From positions 111,663 to 175,662 of the forward strand of contig NW_006768829.1 of the NCBI RefSeq assembly GCF_000204055.1: a stretch of DNA of 64,000 nt, in the 5' to 3' direction. The position numbers were made by a program, and so were the translations under genes. The notes under the pieces were generated by a model. It searched no databases. It was not told where the DNA came from and worked only from the letters and a program-made list of their open reading frames with translations. Origin of the DNA: Melampsora larici-populina 98AG31. Lineage: Eukaryota > Basidiomycota > Pucciniomycetes > Pucciniales > Melampsoraceae. Shown in pieces: positions 44,931-58,726 of the stretch (positions within the stretch are counted from its first letter, which is position 1; the number at the start of each line of letters is the position of its first letter).

Positions 44931-45481
44931 TTTAATGAAATCCTGAATTCTTGCTGAGCTTGCTGAGCTTGAGTCTTGAGATCAAATGAAGCGATCCAAC
45001 TTTGAATTTTTCAAGATTGGATTGAATGGAATGTGTTATGAGCTGTGATATCTAGCTCTACAGGTCAGTAACAGATCTGTGACATCTAGCCTGACAGATT
45101 CAGAATGGTGTTCGTATTGAGAAAGGAGACTTGAAGCTCTCCAACTTCAACTCGATACAAAATATACAATTGGATTGGATAATATCTTCAGGAGTCAGTG
45201 ACAAATCAGTCGATATGACCAACCGATCAACTAGAAATCATGATCATTGAGTCTGACTTCAATTCTGGTTATCTTTCAGATCACATCAACCCATACAACT
45301 CTGAAGAACTCGGGGGAAAGGCTATCTTGAGCAGTAAGATTCTATCTTGAGCAGTAAGATTCTATCTCTTTGAGGTTCTAATTCTCACTTCAGCGGTAAC
45401 CCATGCTAATTTCAAGTTTTGATTGGATTATTGGATGAAAGTGCTTTACATAATCATTTGAAGAAACAAACTTAATGAACA
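44931..45481. promoter_or_regulatory. shared divergent promoter region
   Basis: The mitochondrial-type protein gene and the hydrolase gene are transcribed away from each other across these 551 bases. A 20-bp direct repeat (ctatcttgagcagtaagatt) occurs twice in tandem at about 45322-45363. No TATA box was assigned. Confidence 0.45.
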
Positions 45482-48400
45482 ATGCAATCTCATCAATCTT
45501 CTTCTTCTTCAAACTTCAATCCAAACATCCAAGCTCCATCTCGATCAGATTCAACATCTTCTAAACGTACTTCAAGACTTCATCATAATCCATTAACATC
45601 AGTTCTTACACCTGGAAAGGCTCAAGTTCCTCAACCCATCACTCAGTTTGTCACTTCACCGCCTTCAAGACTCACACTTCGTAAAGAAGGCGAAAGGAAA
45701 TTCGACCATTCTTCTCGCTCAGCACTCAACCGAATCATTTCTGCACATCCTCCATCCTCTCCTGCGCCCAACTCTAGTTCTTCCATTCGAAAGTCAACCA
45801 GCACGAATTCTTCTTCATCCTTTGAATCTGGTAAAACCCGCGAACCAATATCTTCTATCCAGCACAATCTTTCACCTAGCACAAGTCAAGAAACAGCGCG
45901 TTCTCCTACTCAAGACTTTCATCCAACAACAGAAGAGTCTTTCAAAGGGCCATCAGACTCACAACGCCGCCGATCCAGCATGGCCAAGAGAACTACTTGG
46001 CTTCCCACTTGGTCTGCGGGAACCATACAGCCGACATCTCCTCCAAACGAACCTGATACTCCTCAAAGTGGTTCTCAAATACCATCCTCTTCCTCTAGCC
46101 ACGAAATATCTGACGTGCAAGACTCTCCCTCAGGACAGAAGATTCAATCGAAATCCACTCCTGTCCAAAACCCAAACGATACACTATCTAATGCTAAGGA
46201 GTCCATCACTCATTCACCACTTGCACCAGCGCGATCATCCACATGGTTTGGCTTTAGCAACAAGGTCTCAAATGAGCCAACACCATCGCAACCAAGTACT
46301 GCACTAGGCAGTACTCCTGAATTCTCATCCATCCAACATCCACAGCATGTCAGCCACGACACTTCCATTGAATCCACTTACCCTCCAGCTCCTACTACAC
46401 AGACTTCACAACCTTATTTATCTCGTTGGTATCCGAGCATACTCACATCTGCTGCAGCCACTCACGATGCTTCAACTTCTACTGAAAGCTCCACGCGCAA
46501 ACCGTCTGACGATCTCATTGACCAAAAGAGCTCATCTACCACACCTATCCAGACCGTCCCACCGGATGAAACGCCACTGAACCCTCAGGAAAATAAACCT
46601 TCTCTGCAGGAGAATGATGCTTCTGGTCCTAAAGTTGGGCTTTCGACAAAGTCGTCTCGTACTTCTTGGTGGGGATGGAGTAATCCTTCAAGTTCAGGTT
46701 TTCCACTTCCAACACCCTCTGAAACTCACAGTGTCGCAATGAGTGAGGAGCCCAGTGTGATAGACGCTAGTTCACTTGATACGCCGGAAGTTCAGACTAC
46801 TCCAACAACCAACAATCCCGACAATCAAACCTACACATCACGAGTGGGTAGTTGGGTTTATTCATGGTACGACAGTCAATCCGCCTTGTCAAGCCATCCG
46901 AACGGTTCAGACCAAGCTCAGCCTTCTCATGACGATCTTGAAGAGTCGGCTACTGAAACGACACCTAATCCGCGTAAAAGTAGCCTAAGTGACATGATCC
47001 CGAATCCGGTATCCGAATCAATCCCAAATAACAGTCGTGGATGGGCAGGGATGTTCTCAAGCCGTAGAGTGATACCTGCACGTGACATAGATGAAGAACA
47101 AAAGAGTGTTGAAACAATGGAAATTGGATCAAGTGGATCTAGCTTTGAAGACCCAAAGGCGATTGACTCGAGTCGAGTCTCTGAACCTGTTACTTCATCT
47201 TTACTTGCAAGAATTCCGAGTTTGAGAAGAAAAGAACCAATGGGACCAAGCATGAATACAGGTTCAACAAAGCATATGAAGATGACCACTGACGCGGATT
47301 TGATGAGGACGGATAGTACGGTACAACCTAGTTCGTCTTTCACCAGTAGGTATTGGCGAACATCAACACCTCAGCAATCAGCTCTTAATCCTACTTCTGA
47401 TAATGAGCCAGAGCCACCTAAATCTGAGATTCATAGACCATTGACGGACAGTCAACTTCCAGCTCCCAAGATTTCGATCATTAATGGAAAAGCTAGAGCG
47501 ACGATACCTAATTTGATCTTACCTACTTTTGAAGATACGTTTATGCATCCACCTAGATCTTTCTTACCCCGATCGAAAACCAATCATAAGTTAAAAAAGA
47601 CGATTGATTTAGTACAAGCTTATGTGTTTTCGGTTCCTCCTACTTTGAATGATTCTGTAAGATTTGAAAACGATCAGGAAAGAAAAGATCAAATGAATCA
47701 AAAAGTGTTTGAAAAGAATCGACATATCAGTACACGACTTCCTAAATCATTAAAGCTTTTAGGTATCAATGGACATGAAAGATTGAAAGGAATCAAAAAG
47801 GTTTCAGTTATTGGTATTCATGGATGGTTTCCTGGTCCATGGTTAGAAACTTTGATGGGTAAACCTACCGGTACATCTGAAAAGTTTTCCAGCATGATGG
47901 GAAACTCATTACGAGAGTATCTTGAGAAAGAGATGAATGGAAGTCTGAATCAAGAGTTTATTACTTTGATGCCATTAGAAGGAGATGGAAAGATTGATGA
48001 CCGAGTCGAGAATCTTTATAACGAATTGTATAAACGACAAGATTGGGTGAAGGCCTTGCATGAATCGGATGCGATCTTTGTGGTGGGTCATAGTCAGGGA
48101 AGTATAGTGAGTTGTAAGTTGATGGAAAGGTTGATCCGTATCGATGGGATCATGCCTCAGAAAGTGATGTTGTTGTGTATGTGTGGGATCTGGAATGGAC
48201 CGTTTATGGGACTTAATAATAGTTTTACGTTTCAACCGGTTTTGAAGTTGTTAGAAGGACCTGCGGCTCATGAGCTTTTTGAATTTCAAGATCCTCGTAG
48301 TAAAGCTTCAAGATCAGTTTTAGCTAGGTAAGCAAAAACTGATCAATTACAGATCTTGATCTTTTTAATCTTAAAAATTGACGATCTTTGATTGCACATC

Positions 48401-49275
48401 AATAGTATGAACTTTTGTTTATCAAGTGGAATTAAGATCTTATTAGTAGGATCCTTAAACGATCAAGTCGTACCAATCTATTCAGCTTTGTTTAATTCAA
48501 TCTCACATCCATCTATCTTAAGATGTATCTTTATTGATTCAGATGTATATAGATCAACAGATTTCTTGACGAATTTGTTGACTTTTTGTCAAAGGTTGAA
48601 AAACTCGGGTCTTACTGATCATGGATTACAGAACCATCTTAGTGAATCTTTGGCAGGTAGTTTGAGTGGGGTGGGTCATTCTAGTGTTTATGAAGATAAA
48701 GATGTTTATGAGTATGTGGCTTTTTTTCAAATTTGATAGGTTTTGGTTTTGAAAGATTATTGATTTTATTTTTTGGATTGATTTAGACTTGCTATACGAT
48801 ACTTTTTTGAAACTAGTTCACCATTAGAATCACCCACTTATTTATCTGAAGAATTTATAGAACCGAAATCCAAACAGATCAAAAGAAGATTACCCAGTAG
48901 TTTATTTGAAGTAGATTCTTCATTCTCACCTAAAGAAAAACCTAATAAGTATTTATTAACTTGGTCTTTAAGAGGATTAATGGATGATCGATTGGTTTTG
49001 AAGTTATTTGAAGATGATTTAAGGAAGTTGAGAGATGAGTTTGGGGATTGGAAACCGGTTAGTAAAGGATTAAAAGATTTGAAGATGAGATTAGAACCTT
49101 TAAAGTCGGTTTTTTCTTTTTTTGCTTTTTGAAGGTTTTGGAAAACTGATTTGGTTTTTTTTTGGACGGGGTTTTGTTCTAGGATAGATTCTATGGGACA
49201 AAGAGGGATGGGAATGAGTACTGCTACAGCAACAGAAGAAGAAGAAGTGTGAATGAGTTGAAGTATAGGTTGTGA
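45482..49275 (+). CDS. fungal alpha/beta-hydrolase (lipase-like) with long N-terminal extension
   Basis: Four exons (45482-48327, 48406-48711, 48787-49108, 49183-49275) give 1188 residues with consistent phases. Residues 1 to about 660 are Ser/Pro/Thr-rich and probably disordered, with recurring Trp-containing segments (WLPTWSAG, STWFGFSN, WWGWSN, WVYSWYDS). The hydrolase part starts near KKVSVIGIHGWFPGPWLET. It has the nucleophile elbow GHSQG and a conserved segment after it (MLLCMCGIWNGP). The sequence order resembles the uncharacterised yeast YML020W family, named from memory and tentative. The repeated aromatic motifs in the N-terminus suggest multiple contacts with a membrane or partner. 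Substrate is not known. Confidence 0.8.
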
Positions 49276-49982
49276 GTGGAAATTGATCTTAGATTATCTT
49301 TAGTGTATTACTTCTTTTTGTATTGATTAATCAAGATTGAAAGATGGGTTTAGGTTGTATTTTGGTTTGGTGAATGTGTAAAGTGTTGTAAGATTTGTGG
49401 TTTAACTTTTGAAGGAAAATGAAGGATATTTGGGTAATGTATATATATGTGTACTTTATATACTTTATATATTTTATATAATTAGTTGTTTGTATGGGTT
49501 TGATTGTCTATTGCATGGTATGGTAATTTGAAATGATTATTTGTTTTTTTAGGATTGGAAGAGTTGAGTTGAGGATAAGATTTAGTTATTTCATGGTCAT
49601 AGACAGTGTGGAATTATGGGAAAAAAAGAGGTAAGGAGTAGAGACGGACAGAGGTAGGGAGGAATGAAAAGAACAGACACCAAAAAATGTTTGCTGGAAT
49701 GGATCAGTTTATGTTGATGACAACCATAAGTCCTTGGCAGTGCATTGAATTCGAGATATGCTGCAGACTGCAGTCTGCAGCTTGTCACATAAAAATCAAA
49801 GGCTGACATTTGCGGTGGCATTTGGTACCGTGTGTAGAGGTTTCGGGGCCAACGATGACGTCAACAGTTAAGATGAAATGATCGAGAAGTTCGATCGGAA
49901 ACTGTTCAACTCAACCTTCGTCATCAACTATTTTACTTTTTAATTTTACTAAAACTTTCCATTAATCCAACTTAACGAGAAA
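49276..49982. other. intergenic region hydrolase-UAP1
   Basis: 707 bases containing the hydrolase 3' end and the promoter of the next gene. An AT run (tatata, about 49438-49482) may act in 3' processing. A 20-bp perfect palindrome lies at 49761-49780. No gene was seen. Confidence 0.5.
49761..49780. promoter_or_regulatory. 20-bp perfect palindrome upstream of UAP1
   Basis: ctgcagactgcagtctgcag equals its own reverse complement. It lies 203 bp before the UAP1 start codon and could bind a dimeric regulator; this is inference. Confidence 0.35.
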
Positions 49983-51606
<1,624 letters not shown>

Positions 51607-52593
51607 TTGTTTGGAATTTTTTAGAATCAATTAATCAGTTTTGGATTTTTTATTTAGATTTACTTTGTGATCGGATTTAGAGCTCAACTTGAGCATCGGA
51701 ATTAGATTGATGTAAGATTGTTTTTTTTGTTTTTGTTTAGGTGTGATTTTTTTTGATAGTTTGTTCTCCATAGAGTCATTGATCATTATTGAAAGAGTTG
51801 TATGGCAAGCTTTTTTTCTTTGGTCTTTTGAATAAATGATATAACTTTAGATTAGAAGATGAGATTGACAATAAAAATTTGTTTGAATGATCTTAATTGA
51901 AATATCATGGTCTTGATATTGCCCAAAGTTTAAGAGGTCTGTTTGTAGGGAAATGTGAAAGGACTTTTATGAACTTGTGAGATGAATTGAAAGCTGTGAC
52001 CCATTGGGCAAGTATATATTCATCCTAATCTCATTTGAGATAGTCAAAAAATTCATAGCTGAAGTCCAAGACTCGGTTGTCAATTTAAACATGATGTTTT
52101 CTTTGTTGTGGTAAAATGGGATGGTCACTCAGTCTCTGGTCAAGTTCATCACGCACCTGATGCTGTGGAATTGTTAATTGAATTGAAATCAAGGGTTGTT
52201 TTTCTTTTCTTTCTTAGTTTTGGATTGTGTGTGCTTTATATGGTTGTTCTTCTTGAGGTCTTTCATTCTGTAGAGCTTCAAGTCCCTTTGCTTAGCTTGG
52301 ATGCTCAAAAGCACATCATCAGCTTGGTTCTTCTTGAATTATGTACTCGAACCTTTCGTAGCGAGTTTCAGAGAGCGCGAGGGACTTATGTAGTTAAGTT
52401 TGGTTTTAGCTAGGTTACCGGACAGAACTTCGCTACCATAGCATGTTAGCGCATGGCTCTTCTCCCCACAATCAGTCAATCAAGGGACTTCCAACGACCG
52501 ATTAATCCTTTCGAGCTCAATTTTCTCCATCACAGCGTTTGATCCGATTAGAACAAATCAGGATAGTTCCTAGGTCACGTTTAAGACCTCGTC
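51607..52593. other. intergenic region UAP1 to hAT copy 3
   Basis: 987 bases. The left part is the UAP1 3' flank. Near 52380-52400 the words gagggactt and gttaag resemble the ends of the foldback family found at 60362-61739. From 52430 on, sequence such as cttcgctaccatagc may be the subterminal end of the hAT copy. No host gene was found. Confidence 0.45.
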
Positions 52594-55500
52594 ATGCCTA
52601 TTCAAAGTACTATATCGTTTGTTCCCACCAAGCCAGCTCCCGAGGAAGCCTCTAGTGGTTGTACCACCCCTGGTCGTTCCTCCCAACTTGATCGTCCAGA
52701 TATGGTGTCACCAACTACTGATGATTTACGTCGACGAGCCTTGAGTGACTGGCCAATTTCCGACGTTGTGAATCCTCGTGAGAAGCGTGGCCACTCGGTA
52801 GGTTCAGATTCATCAGCCAATCAATCTGATGGTTCTGTGGCAAGAAAATCAAAAATCGCCAAAATGGAGAATTACCCATCAGGCGAAGATCTTTCTCTCC
52901 CTAATGTACGTAATCTTTGAAAAGACTTGGTTTGCTTGGTTTTGTAGTGCATCTCTGATAAGTTTTCCCCTCGGAAAATTGTATCAGGCCGTTCAAAGTT
53001 CTTCACGAGTCACAATTGATTCACCTCTAGCCGGTTCAGAGGATGATCACCAAAAAGTAAAGAAGACAAGCCGTAATCTTGATGCGAATGAAAAAGCATG
53101 TCTACTTGCGTATTATGGTGAACCGTTCTACTTGAAAACAGAAGTGAGTATTTGTAGAATTAGTTTCCTCAGGAGCCGCTGCCAGCCTTCGGTTCCAAAG
53201 TAAGAGCTGAACGTTTCTTCTGCTTGTGCTTTCTTTAAATAGGATCGTTCAAAGCCAGCACTCAACTATCCTTGTAGGTTTTGTACGGAAAGGGGAAAAG
53301 CCCATCCTGTTCGGGTCAGTTACAGTAACTTGACCGGTAACTTGAAAACCCATCGTGATGGTTATACTCAAGATGGTCGTAATCATGTAGGATGCACTGG
53401 TCGTAATCAAGCTAAGAAAGATAAAACATTGAATGTACCACCTTCTGTAGCCGAGCTCAAGGCAAAAGAGGTTGTTGAGGGGAAAAAGATTACACCCACC
53501 AATGATGGTTTTCTAACATCTACGCCTAGCTCTAAATTCAGTAATCTTACTTTCAACCAGATGACGTCTATATGGTTAGCACAAAATGCTCTTCCGTCAA
53601 ACACGATTGAAGATCATTTGCTTCAAGGAATAGTTAAATATCTTCGACGTGATGCTCATCTATACGGGCGAAAATGGATGTCTGAGGAATCAGACCGACT
53701 TAACTTTTCTCTCAAAGAAAAGGTCATCTCTGATTTGAAAGTAAGATGCAATTCAAATTCAAATATACCAAAAGGAAGTCTTGACTGAAGTGTTTATAAC
53801 CAAAGTCACTTGACAGCAAGATCACCCTCATCCATGATAGTTGGACCACCAAAAGCAATCGACATGGTTTCATCGGAGGCTCGGTGACTTACATTGACTC
53901 TAAATGGCAGTACCAAGTCCGACACCTTACACTGAAAGTGGTTGAATGGCATCATCACGGTCCATGGCTTGCTGAGCCTATGGCGAATGTGCTGATAAAG
54001 CACGGCCTGTTTGATAAGATAAACATCCAATCCTTTGTGTCTTTTTTGAGATTGATGATCAAATATGCGTGTACTGACAATCACCTTTTTTTTTCGAAAA
54101 TACCTCCTCTGTCAGACAACCGATCCTGGTTCTAATAACTTAATCACAGCACAAGAAATGCATCACCAGTTCGTTGCTCAAAGTTCTGCAGACTACACTT
54201 GGAAACCTTCCACCATGCAGATATTTTGTTTCTGTCACAAACTTGCATGTATTGTGAATGCTGGGCTTGCCGAGCTAGGACTTAAAGAACCGTCCCCACT
54301 GCGAGTGAAGACATCAAGTCGAGGGCACTTTCCTGTTGTAGGAGAAGAACCCGAAGCTGAGCTTGAAGACTTCGGTAACTTCGCCCCTCAAGATCCCCGT
54401 GTTCCTATGGCTGTAGTAGAAGAGGAAGAAATTACGCACGATTTTCAAGAGCTTGAAGATGATGATGTAGAGTTACTAGGTCCAGAAATAGGTGATGAAG
54501 CTGAGTACGACAGGGCAGATGAAGAAGACGAAAATATTCCAACTCATGTTTTGGAACAAGATATTGGAGTTACACACCAACAGGACTCGAAGAAGTTGAA
54601 TGAAGTTTTGCGCAAAGTAAGCTATCAAAGTGCTACTTACGCACCATTTTCGTTGACCGTGCTTCTTGTTCAACCAAAACGTCTAGCTTGACTTCATCGT
54701 TAAACGCATCACCCGATCCAGCCCTTGGCGGAAGGCGTTTGACCGGATTGTGAAAGAGAAAGGGCTTGAGGCTTCGGTGGGATCACTAATTGCGGGGTAC
54801 GGTATTCAATGGAACAAAAAGTATCAGACTCGCCATAAAGCGTGGATGGCAAGAGAGGTAAAAAACAATTTCCCATTCATAGTATGATATCTGCCTGTTT
54901 CTAACCAAAGGCACACTCTTACATTTAACTTAGGTAATCGATCAACTTTGCTCTGAGGACCTTGCACGGGTTCGTTCCAAGAATCAAACACCGCGCCAAA
55001 ACAACAAACCTCACGGTTATTTCTATGGGTATCTCATTGGTGAACTTGAGTGGGAACAGATTCGACTGTTCAACGAAGAACTCAAGGTATGCTGATCACT
55101 TCAAACATTGATCCAAATTATTTGAATTTTCTATAAAGTACTCATACCATTTCGAAAGCCTTTTGTTGATCTTAATTTGCAGATGGAAGGAGATGGACCA
55201 ACCGGAGCCATGGTCATACCTCGATATGCAGAGCTTCGAAACCACTTGGAAAGCCGACTTTCACAACTCAAACCCACAGATTCTCACTACCCCATGATAT
55301 CTAAGATGCTAATGCAAACTCAACAATATTTAGAAGAGGCTCTTACTTGTGAGACTTTAGTAATTGCAACAATCCTTCACCCATGTTTTCGACTCAAGTT
55401 CTTCCATAAGTTTATGGGAGGTAAAACTTCAATACATTCAATAAAGGCTTCAGAGACTCTCAATAAAGTCTACAACGACTACAAACAAAGACACTTGCAA

Positions 55501-56028
55501 GCCAACGCATCTGTATCAGCACTTCCAAGCAACGAAAAACAAACAGAGATGGGAATCTTTAGTATAATGTATAGTGATGATGAAGATTCAGGAGAATTAG
55601 ATCACGAACTGAGCCTTACAGAATATCTTCGCAACAATTATCCTATGAAAACGCAATCTTACTCGATCAGTGAACCAAAGTCTGCTTTAAAGTGGTGGTC
55701 GGTAAGTAATATCTCTTTCTGTGCCGACCAGTGAGCATGACTGACATATAAGGAACAACCTTTGATTGAGTAGGACCACAAAGAAAAGTTTATTGTATTA
55801 TCCGAAATGGCACGAGATTATTTAGCTGCAACAGCTTCCTCTTGTGCTACTGATCAAACCTTTTCCGTGGTAGCTGATGTGTGCTCGTGTAGCCAGGGCA
55901 AACTTCTTCCAAGGGAAATTGAGAGGCTAGTCTCGAGCAGGATGTGGATTCGAGAGGGAGTTGACTTGGGTGAAGGGTTTGAAAAGGTTACATCATTTAT
56001 AAAGGCTTCAAACATAAAGCTCGATTAA
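52594..56028 (+). CDS. hAT-family transposase, copy 3, divergent
   Basis: Nine exons fit, nearly all phase 0: 52594-52905, 52988-53143, 53243-53740, 53821 to about 54030, 54116-54616, 54687-54857, 54934-55086, 55183-55701 and 55774-56028. Exon 3 encodes a BED finger (YPCRFCTERG...KTHRDG). Exon 4 has LIHDSWTTKSNRHGFIGG, exon 5 TTDPGSNN and FCHKLACIV, exon 6 IQWNKKYQTRHK where other copies have TRWNS, and exon 9 the dimerisation region SSCATDQTFSVVADV. The Cys-Glu-Arg of that block is replaced by Thr-Asp-Gln, and TRWNS is degraded, so this copy may be inactive although no stop was seen. The junction after FDKI is unclear, as in copy 2. Terminal repeats were not fixed; tagcgtagcg words near 56130 are candidates. 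Confidence 0.82.
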
Positions 56029-56556
56029 CACACACGTCCTCAAAAGTCGTTATTCCTTGCAATCACAATGTTTTTCACTACAATATTTACGCCGCGGTTT
56101 CCGCATCCGCTACAAGAAACGGGTAGCGTAGCGACTGACTGTGATACTACATGTCTGTTCAGGTTATGCAATGGCTATACGATACTAAACTATTGAGTAC
56201 AAATTGAGTTCTCCAAGCCAAGCCATTCCCTTTCATTTTTTTCGAAAACTTGATCGCTGATCATTTTTGAAAGGAAAACTTGATCTAAAACCAATTATTT
56301 TGGTTTATATACTCTTCGCTGAAGTCGTCAGAGGCTCAATAAATATTGTGATGTTGTAAAAGGGAATTTGAATTTCATGCCTAATACATAAAAAATGATG
56401 GAAAACAAACCTTGAGAGTTAAAAATCAAAGAGATTAGATTTCAAACAATGATAAGCAATCCAGAAGTTCAACAATATGTATACAATACAGTGGACAGAG
56501 AGAAACCAAGGGACATGGAAATAAAACTTTTCTTATAATACAGACAATAAGAAAAC
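56029..56556. other. flank between hAT copy 3 and the secreted-protein gene
   Basis: 528 bases with GC-rich words near 56087-56140 (ccgcatccgctac, gtagcgtagcgac) that probably mark the hAT end, then AT-rich 3' flank of the minus-strand gene. No gene was seen. Confidence 0.4.
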
Positions 56557-58726
56557 TCAGAGTGAAAGACTAATTAAACACAAGAAGATCAAGAGATGAT
56601 ACAGCGTCCTATGATTAGTTACAATTGATGTTGAAGATGATGCGGAAGAGATAAGTGGTACACCAAACAGTTTACCATCTTTTGATGATTTGTTTGAAAA
56701 GACTGATTGAGAGTGATTGGGACTGAGAGTTTGTTCATGATTTTGAGTTTCATGTGAGGTTTTCTGGTTTGAGAGAGGATCATGAATGTTAGATTGAGGG
56801 TCAGACTATGTGGATTCACAAACAATGTCACATTGAACACATCAGTTTTGTTGACAATGAGTTGATGTTTGAATTCATATGGAAGGATACTCACATTCTT
56901 GTCATTAGAACCTTGATGGTTGGCACTGTTTGAAAAGAAAATTCAAATTAGTGAAATCCATTATTGTGAAGTCATTAAAGTTTTAAAGTGAATGAAGCAA
57001 AGATGAATATGAAGATTATTATATCTGATTCTTACCTTGAAGAGGCCTTTTGACGTGCATCGGCGACAGATTTAGTGAATTTTTGATTCCCTAGTGAGGA
57101 GAATTTGGCTTTTGACCCATCAGAAGAAGGACTGGTTAGGTTTTGATTTTTGCGAGCAAACCAAAAAAAATAAACGTTAATTAAATATCAAGTTGAGAGA
57201 TGAAGTCGATGAATGAGGTCATATAAAGTCCGAAACTCACGATGAATTTTTGGTTAACGCTTCAGCAACAGCTAATCCTTCTGCTGATGGAGTCTCCTCT
57301 TTTGTTGATGGGGCTTCAGACACAAGTGTGACTGCTAATGGTGCTTTCTTTACATTTTCAATCTTGAATTGACTGAATGGTACTGCCTTGGGAGTGGTAG
57401 CTGAAGCTGAGAATTTATGAATCCATCATAATTGAGATCTTGAATTTATTTGGTAGCACGAAGAGTTGTGACACTCACTTTGAGAATCTGACTTTGCTTG
57501 TAATACACCTAAATCTGCCGCTGTAGCACGATTCACGATGTCGTGACTTAGCAAACCCTCAGCAAATTCAGCTACTGGTGCATCAACAGGTTTGGCAACT
57601 GGTACATCAACAGGTTTAGCAGCTGGTACATCAACGGGTGCAGCAGTTGGTGCTTCCATTGAATCTGTTTTGATATCTAAACCTGAAGGCGAGAATAAAG
57701 GGATTCGGATGGTTAGGTGAGGCAAAGATATTTTCTAGTAAGAAAGAACAAACCTGTAGTCCCTTTCCCTAAGAACGGCTGAGCTGGTGGTTTAGAGTCC
57801 TGAGGCTTGTCTTTTGGTGGTGTTGCGCCCTGACAGGTTTTGGAGCTATGCCCATCCGGGTTGTTGACATTGATATCTGAATTCAATTTCGAAAGAGGTG
57901 AGCAACACAGCAAAGGCGAACCAAGTCTGAAAAATGGTTATAACGACTCAACTCGTCGAATAGATGGAATAGAAAATGTTGGAATTGATTCGATCCAGCT
58001 GTGGGGGTATATTTCATTAATACTGAGCTCCACAAGATGAGAGCGAGAAGACCACAAGTAGACCAACCTCATGATATGTGACCTTAAGAAGATTATAACA
58101 GACCAATATATGTCACTCATTTCGTATTTAAGCTGACAAGGAATGTGAACACACGAGTCTGAACTTACTTGATAGGTGCCTGAAGGTGTACACTATTCAA
58201 AGATGGAGAAGCAAGTTCAAACCATGAGTATTGATGATAATATCGATATAATTGAGATTACCTACTGATGGCAATTGGAAATCATAGTGCTTGACACTGC
58301 TACCCCTCTCTAGTTCCAGAAGATTCAGATTTTCAAATATCGTCATGTTCAAATCGGCATTGATCAAGAAGACACTAAGGCTCAGGATTGTGGTCGCCTG
58401 TTGGTTTCCTGGCTCTAGGCTTGCTGGTGGTAATTTACCATTGCCACTTACTTCTAAGGAAAACTGAAGGTTTTGGCCGGCTATGAAATCAAATAATTTA
58501 GGTTAGTGAGGCGTTGGAGAATTGGATTATAATGTATGACGATCTAATCTAAAGAATTAACCATACCATCGATGTTTTGATCGGGTTGAGGTCCATTGAT
58601 GATTGATAAAGCTGGGGTAAAATATTGGAAATCGATAAATTGAGACTGGCAGAGATTGATCTTCAAGACTAGGTATGTTAAAGCAAACTGAATGAAATAT
58701 TTTGATAACCTGAAAGAAACGGACAT
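56557..58726 (-). CDS. secreted, probably GPI-anchored protein
   Basis: The ATG at 58726 opens MSVSFRLSKYFIQFALTYLV, a signal peptide with probable cleavage near CQS-Q. Clear exons are 58567-58726, 58266-58480, 58169-58192 (24 nt), 58068-58082 (15 nt) and the last, 56557-56805; several more lie between about 56890 and 57960. The mature part has an SGNGKLP segment followed by a short CTPSGTYQ-VTYHE stretch, a layout I associate with secreted basidiomycete and rust proteins. The middle has Pro/Val/Ala repeats (PVDVPAAKPVDVPVAKPVDA). The last exon ends Ser-rich and then LYHLLIFLCLISLSL, a hydrophobic tail fitting GPI attachment. A cell-wall or host-interface role is inference. Exon 5 and its neighbours were not fully resolved. 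Confidence 0.75.

Noticed and set aside
45643..47343. Frames antisense to or out of frame with the hydrolase gene
   Set aside because: They overlap a long frame with a clear lipase elbow and consistent introns, so they are shadows.
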